The notes under the pieces are model-generated. The model saw only the letters and a list, made by a program, of their open reading frames with translations, was not told the DNA's origin and did not search any database. Positions 61,898-64,000 of a stretch of 64,000 nucleotides of DNA are shown in pieces. The translations under genes and the position numbers were made by a program. Positions within the stretch are counted from its first letter, which is position 1. Each line of letters begins with the position of its first letter. Source of the DNA: Paraburkholderia nodosa (lineage in GTDB: Bacteria; Pseudomonadota; Gammaproteobacteria; Burkholderiales; Burkholderiaceae); contig NZ_MCNV01000009.1 of NCBI RefSeq assembly GCF_001718195.1, positions 238,159-302,158 on the forward strand, given 5' to 3'.

Positions 61898-62122
61898 TCA
61901 GGGCGCGAACGCGAGTGCCGCGTCTTCCGGAAGATTCTCGAGCGCGCGACTGCCGTCGCGCAGCGCCTCGCTCTCGCCGTTGAAGGTCGTTTCGCTGTAT
62001 GCGATGAGTTTGAAGCCGCTACCCGCACTGCGAGGGATGGTGATGCCCCAATGCCACCCTCCTTCCTGTTCGAAGACGTGCAGCTTCAGAGATGCATGCA
62101 ATGTGTTTGATCGATTCGTCAT
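61898..62122 (-). CDS. small conserved-looking hypothetical protein
   Basis: Protein of 74 residues, beginning MTNRSNTLHASLKLHVFEQE, with a likely beta-sheet core (GWHWGITIPRSAGSGFKLIA) and an acidic helical end. An AAAGGAGGG site lies 6 bp before the ATG, which strongly supports translation. It has no signal or membrane segment. Family not recognised. It is divergent from the MBL-fold gene with 316 bp between them. Confidence 0.68.
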   Translation of the reverse strand: MTNRSNTLHASLKLHVFEQEGGWHWGITIPRSAGSGFKLIAYSETTFNGESEALRDGSRALENLPEDAALAFAP

Positions 62123-62438
62123 GTCACGCCCTCCTTTGCGAAAGCGTCGAGGCAGCCGGCATTGGTCAGTGTAGGCATCATTTTGTTGCGGCGCAATAAA
62201 TATCGACGTTGAGGTGCGATGCTACGCGATCGGGCGTCGTTATCGGGCAACAAAGGGAAACAGGCGGCAACGAGAAGCAACAAGCGGAAACAAAAGTAAA
62301 CAAGGCGTGCGGCGGCGCAGCGTCCTGCCGCAGTCATGTCAGCCCCTCAAAAGGACGTGGGCGGGCCCGCCGCGTTCGCGTTATCCTGCGCGCGATGCGC
62401 GAAAGTATGCGCTCCCCATTTCCCTTTGCGCCCCAAGC
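62123..62438. other. divergent intergenic region with phased repeats
   Basis: About 316 bp between the small hypothetical gene and the MBL-fold gene. It should hold both promoters and contains the exactly 10-bp-phased AAC array (62249-62301). In-frame upstream extension of the MBL gene exists but is basic and repeat-derived. Confidence 0.45.
62241..62301 (+). repeat. six-fold 10-bp phased AAC purine-rich repeat
   Basis: AAC recurs at 62249, 62259, 62269, 62279, 62289 and 62299, exactly every 10 bp, in degenerate units close to CAAGNGGMAA. The plus strand is purine- and A-rich. The array lies 138-190 bp upstream of the MBL-fold gene. Helical phasing suggests curved DNA or a set of aligned protein sites. 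Confidence 0.65.
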
Positions 62439-63542
62439 ATGACCGAACGCACCGAAGCCATCCCCGAGAGCACGCCCGAGGTCGCGTCCAATAGCGCGCG
62501 ATCAACGCTGTGCTATCCCTATCCGGCCCCACCCGCGCCGGGCTCGACTCTCGAAATCGCGCCGGGCGTGCGCTGGCTGCGTATGCCGCTGCCCTGGACG
62601 CTCGATCACATCAACGTATGGCTTGTCGACGACGCCGAAGGTTGCGCCGTTGTCGATACGGGTGCGCGCACCGATGCGGCCACGGCTGTATGGCGCGCGA
62701 TCTTCCCGCAAGGTGGCGAGGCGCACACGGCGTTCCGCGTGACGCGCGTGCTGGTCACGCACATGCACCCTGATCATGTGGGCATGGCAGGCTGGCTCAC
62801 GCGCGCGTTCGACTGCCGGCTCTGGATGACGCGCACCGAATACTTCAACTGCCGCGTGGCCGCTGCCGACACGGGCCGCGAAGCGCCTGCCGACGCACTC
62901 GACTTCTATCGCCGCGCGGGCTGGAGCGAGTCGGCTATCGACGTCTATCGCGCGCGCTTCGGCCGCTTCGGCCAGCATATCCACGCGCTGCCGGAAAGCT
63001 TCCGGCGTCTGCAGGACGGCGAGGTCGTGCGCATCGGCGCGCACGACTGGCGCGTGATCGTCGGCATGGGGCATTCGCCGGAACACGCGTGTCTCTACTG
63101 CCCGGCGCTGAAGCTGTTCATTTCGGGCGACCAGGTGCTGCCACGCATCTCCTCGAACGTTTCGGTCTATCCGATCGAGCCCGACGCGGACCCGATGGCC
63201 CAGTGGTACGCATCGTTCGACAAGCTGCAACGCGAAGTGCCCGACGACGTGCTCGTGCTCCCCTCGCATAACGACTGCTTTTACGGGTTGCACGCGCGCA
63301 TCGAACGCTTGCGCCAGGGGCAGGACAAGAGCCTCGCGCGCCTGCGCGGCACGCTCGCCGAACCGCGCCGCGCCGTTGACGTGTTCGGGGCGCTGTTCGC
63401 GCGGCGCATCGGCGAGGACGATCTCGGGCAGATGAGCCTCGCAACCGGCGAGAGCCTGGCGTGCCTGAACTACCTGATGTATCGCGGTGAAGTGAAACGC
63501 GAGCTGCGCGACGACGGCATGTACTGGTATTCGCGGACGTAA
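62439..63542 (+). CDS. metallo-beta-lactamase-fold hydrolase
   Basis: Soluble MBL-fold hydrolase of 367 residues. The zinc motif HxHxDH is THMHPDHVGMAG with His108, His110, Asp112 and His113. A second metal ligand set follows at GMGHSPEHACLYC (about 210-222) and FISGDQVLP (Asp about 231). The C-terminal helical part (about 255-367) and the phrase LPSHNDCFYGLHARIERL are typical of the MBL/glyoxalase II-like group with an extra domain. The ATG at 62439 was preferred because the upstream frame is repeat-like. Substrate unknown, possibly a thioester or lactone. Confidence 0.85.
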   Translation: MTERTEAIPESTPEVASNSARSTLCYPYPAPPAPGSTLEIAPGVRWLRMPLPWTLDHINVWLVDDAEGCAVVDTGARTDAATAVWRAIFPQGGEAHTAFRVTRVLVTHMHPDHVGMAGWLTRAFDCRLWMTRTEYFNCRVAAADTGREAPADALDFYRRAGWSESAIDVYRARFGRFGQHIHALPESFRRLQDGEVVRIGAHDWRVIVGMGHSPEHACLYCPALKLFISGDQVLPRISSNVSVYPIEPDADPMAQWYASFDKLQREVPDDVLVLPSHNDCFYGLHARIERLRQGQDKSLARLRGTLAEPRRAVDVFGALFARRIGEDDLGQMSLATGESLACLNYLMYRGEVKRELRDDGMYWYSRT

Positions 63543-63578
63543 AAATGGCAGGAAAGGCGCACTACGCCTCTCCTGCCA
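63541..63578 (-). terminator. intrinsic terminator of the ETF-QO gene
   Basis: TGGCAGGA/TCCTGCCA with inner AGGCG/CGCCT (63546-63578) forms a two-part stem. On the minus strand it is followed by TTTTTAC. It lies between the convergent MBL-fold and ETF-QO genes. Confidence 0.75.
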
Positions 63579-63611
63579 CAAGTCGGATCGACGGCAGTCG
63601 CCGCCCGGCGC

Positions 63612-64000
63612 TTACATGTTCGGGTAGTTCGGGCCGCCGCCGCCTTCGGGCGTGACCCATACGATGTTCTGCGTCGGGTCCTTGATGTCGCAGGTCTTGC
63701 AGTGCACGCAGTTCTGCGCGTTGATCTGCAGGCGGTCGCTGCCGTCGTCGTTCTTCATGAACTCGTACACCGCGGCCGGGCAGAAGCGCGCTTCGGGGCC
63801 CGCGTAGGTGCGCAGGTTCACGTTCACGGGCACGCTCGCGTCCTTGAGCGTGAGGTGCGCGGGCTGGTTCTCTTCGTGATTCGTGTTCGAGATGAACACC
63901 GAAGACAGACGATCGAACGTGAGCTTGCCATCGGGCTTCGGATACTCGATCGGCTTGCACTGCGAAGCGGGCTTGAGCATCTCGTGGTCGCGATGCTGGT
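63612..64000 (-). CDS. electron transfer flavoprotein-ubiquinone oxidoreductase, C-terminal part
   Basis: Partial gene running off the window end; only the last 129 residues are seen. It carries the ETF-QO C-terminal domain: DRLSSVFISNTNHEENQPAH, FCPAAVYEF and the 4Fe-4S binding NCVHCKTCDIKDPTQNI with its CxxCxxC cluster, ending GGGGPNYPNM. The first Cys of the cluster is in FCPA, as in known ETF-QOs. The enzyme passes electrons from ETF (fatty acid and amino acid oxidation) to ubiquinone at the inner membrane. Confidence 0.9.
   Translation of the reverse strand, partial: QHRDHEMLKPASQCKPIEYPKPDGKLTFDRLSSVFISNTNHEENQPAHLTLKDASVPVNVNLRTYAGPEARFCPAAVYEFMKNDDGSDRLQINAQNCVHCKTCDIKDPTQNIVWVTPEGGGGPNYPNM

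Overview
The window is GC-rich chromosomal DNA from a beta-proteobacterium of the order Burkholderiales, most likely Burkholderia, Paraburkholderia or Caballeronia. The grounds are the strong G/C third-position bias, a Burkholderia-type trimeric porin, many LacI, LysR and IclR regulators of sugar and acid catabolism, and a C-terminal ETF-ubiquinone oxidoreductase fragment. No rRNA, tRNA, CRISPR array, insertion sequence or phage gene was seen. It reads as a metabolic and transport region, not a mobile island.

Layout. 0-5 kb: ClC chloride channel, glutathione S-transferase, and the divergent pair yeiH (putative sulfate exporter family)/yeiE (LysR). 5-10.5 kb: a 2-ketogluconate operon kguE-kguK-kguT-kguD-ptxS with a perfect PtxS-like operator in front. 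10.6-17.6 kb: single genes, including a YhfC-type membrane protein, a PGDYG protein, a Spy-like chaperone, an Lrp/AsnC regulator next to a saccharopine-dehydrogenase-like enzyme, an orphan cydX overlapping a P-loop kinase, a lipoprotein and corA. 17.8-24 kb: ribose operon rbsB-A-C-R-K. 24-27 kb: a chemoreceptor with a CheR-tether tail and a 2-keto-4-pentenoate hydratase-like enzyme. 27.9-33 kb: prkA-yeaH-spoVR stress module. 33-42 kb: SulP transporter, then a glucoside operon (GH1 beta-glucosidase, ABC sugar importer, LacI regulator) behind a palindromic operator. 42-46.5 kb: IclR regulator convergent with an MFS/CoA-transferase/citryl-CoA-lyase operon. 46.6-51.3 kb: DUF2092-like lipoprotein, zinc alcohol dehydrogenase, porin, membrane protein. 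51.3-59.6 kb: an NRAMP-family transporter with a long leader, then a tripartite RND efflux operon. 59.7-64 kb: methyltransferase, small proteins, a methyltransferase relic, an MBL-fold hydrolase and the 3' part of ETF-QO.

The most interesting locus is 51.3-53.9 kb. The NRAMP protein has lost the signature metal-binding residues in TM1 (DPGN reads DAGA) and TM6 (MPHN reads APWQ), as expected for an NRAMP-related magnesium-type transporter. Its gene has a predicted 5' leader of about 800 nt. The leader carries two short ORFs with strong ribosome binding sites, and the first encodes a 23-residue peptide beginning MPDPEPCPC. Acidic/proline-rich leader peptides such as MgtL (which contains EPDP) sense low magnesium by destabilising the ribosome, so this looks like an independently arisen magnesium-sensing uORF. 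A 7-1-7 Fur-like palindrome lies upstream of the predicted promoter.

Other points of note are the orphan cydX, the acid-CoA cluster with GTTC/GAAC operator-like dyads, a hairpin hiding the ribosome binding site of a small Q/T/A-rich protein, a six-fold exact 10-bp phased AAC array, and a frameshifted methyltransferase relic.
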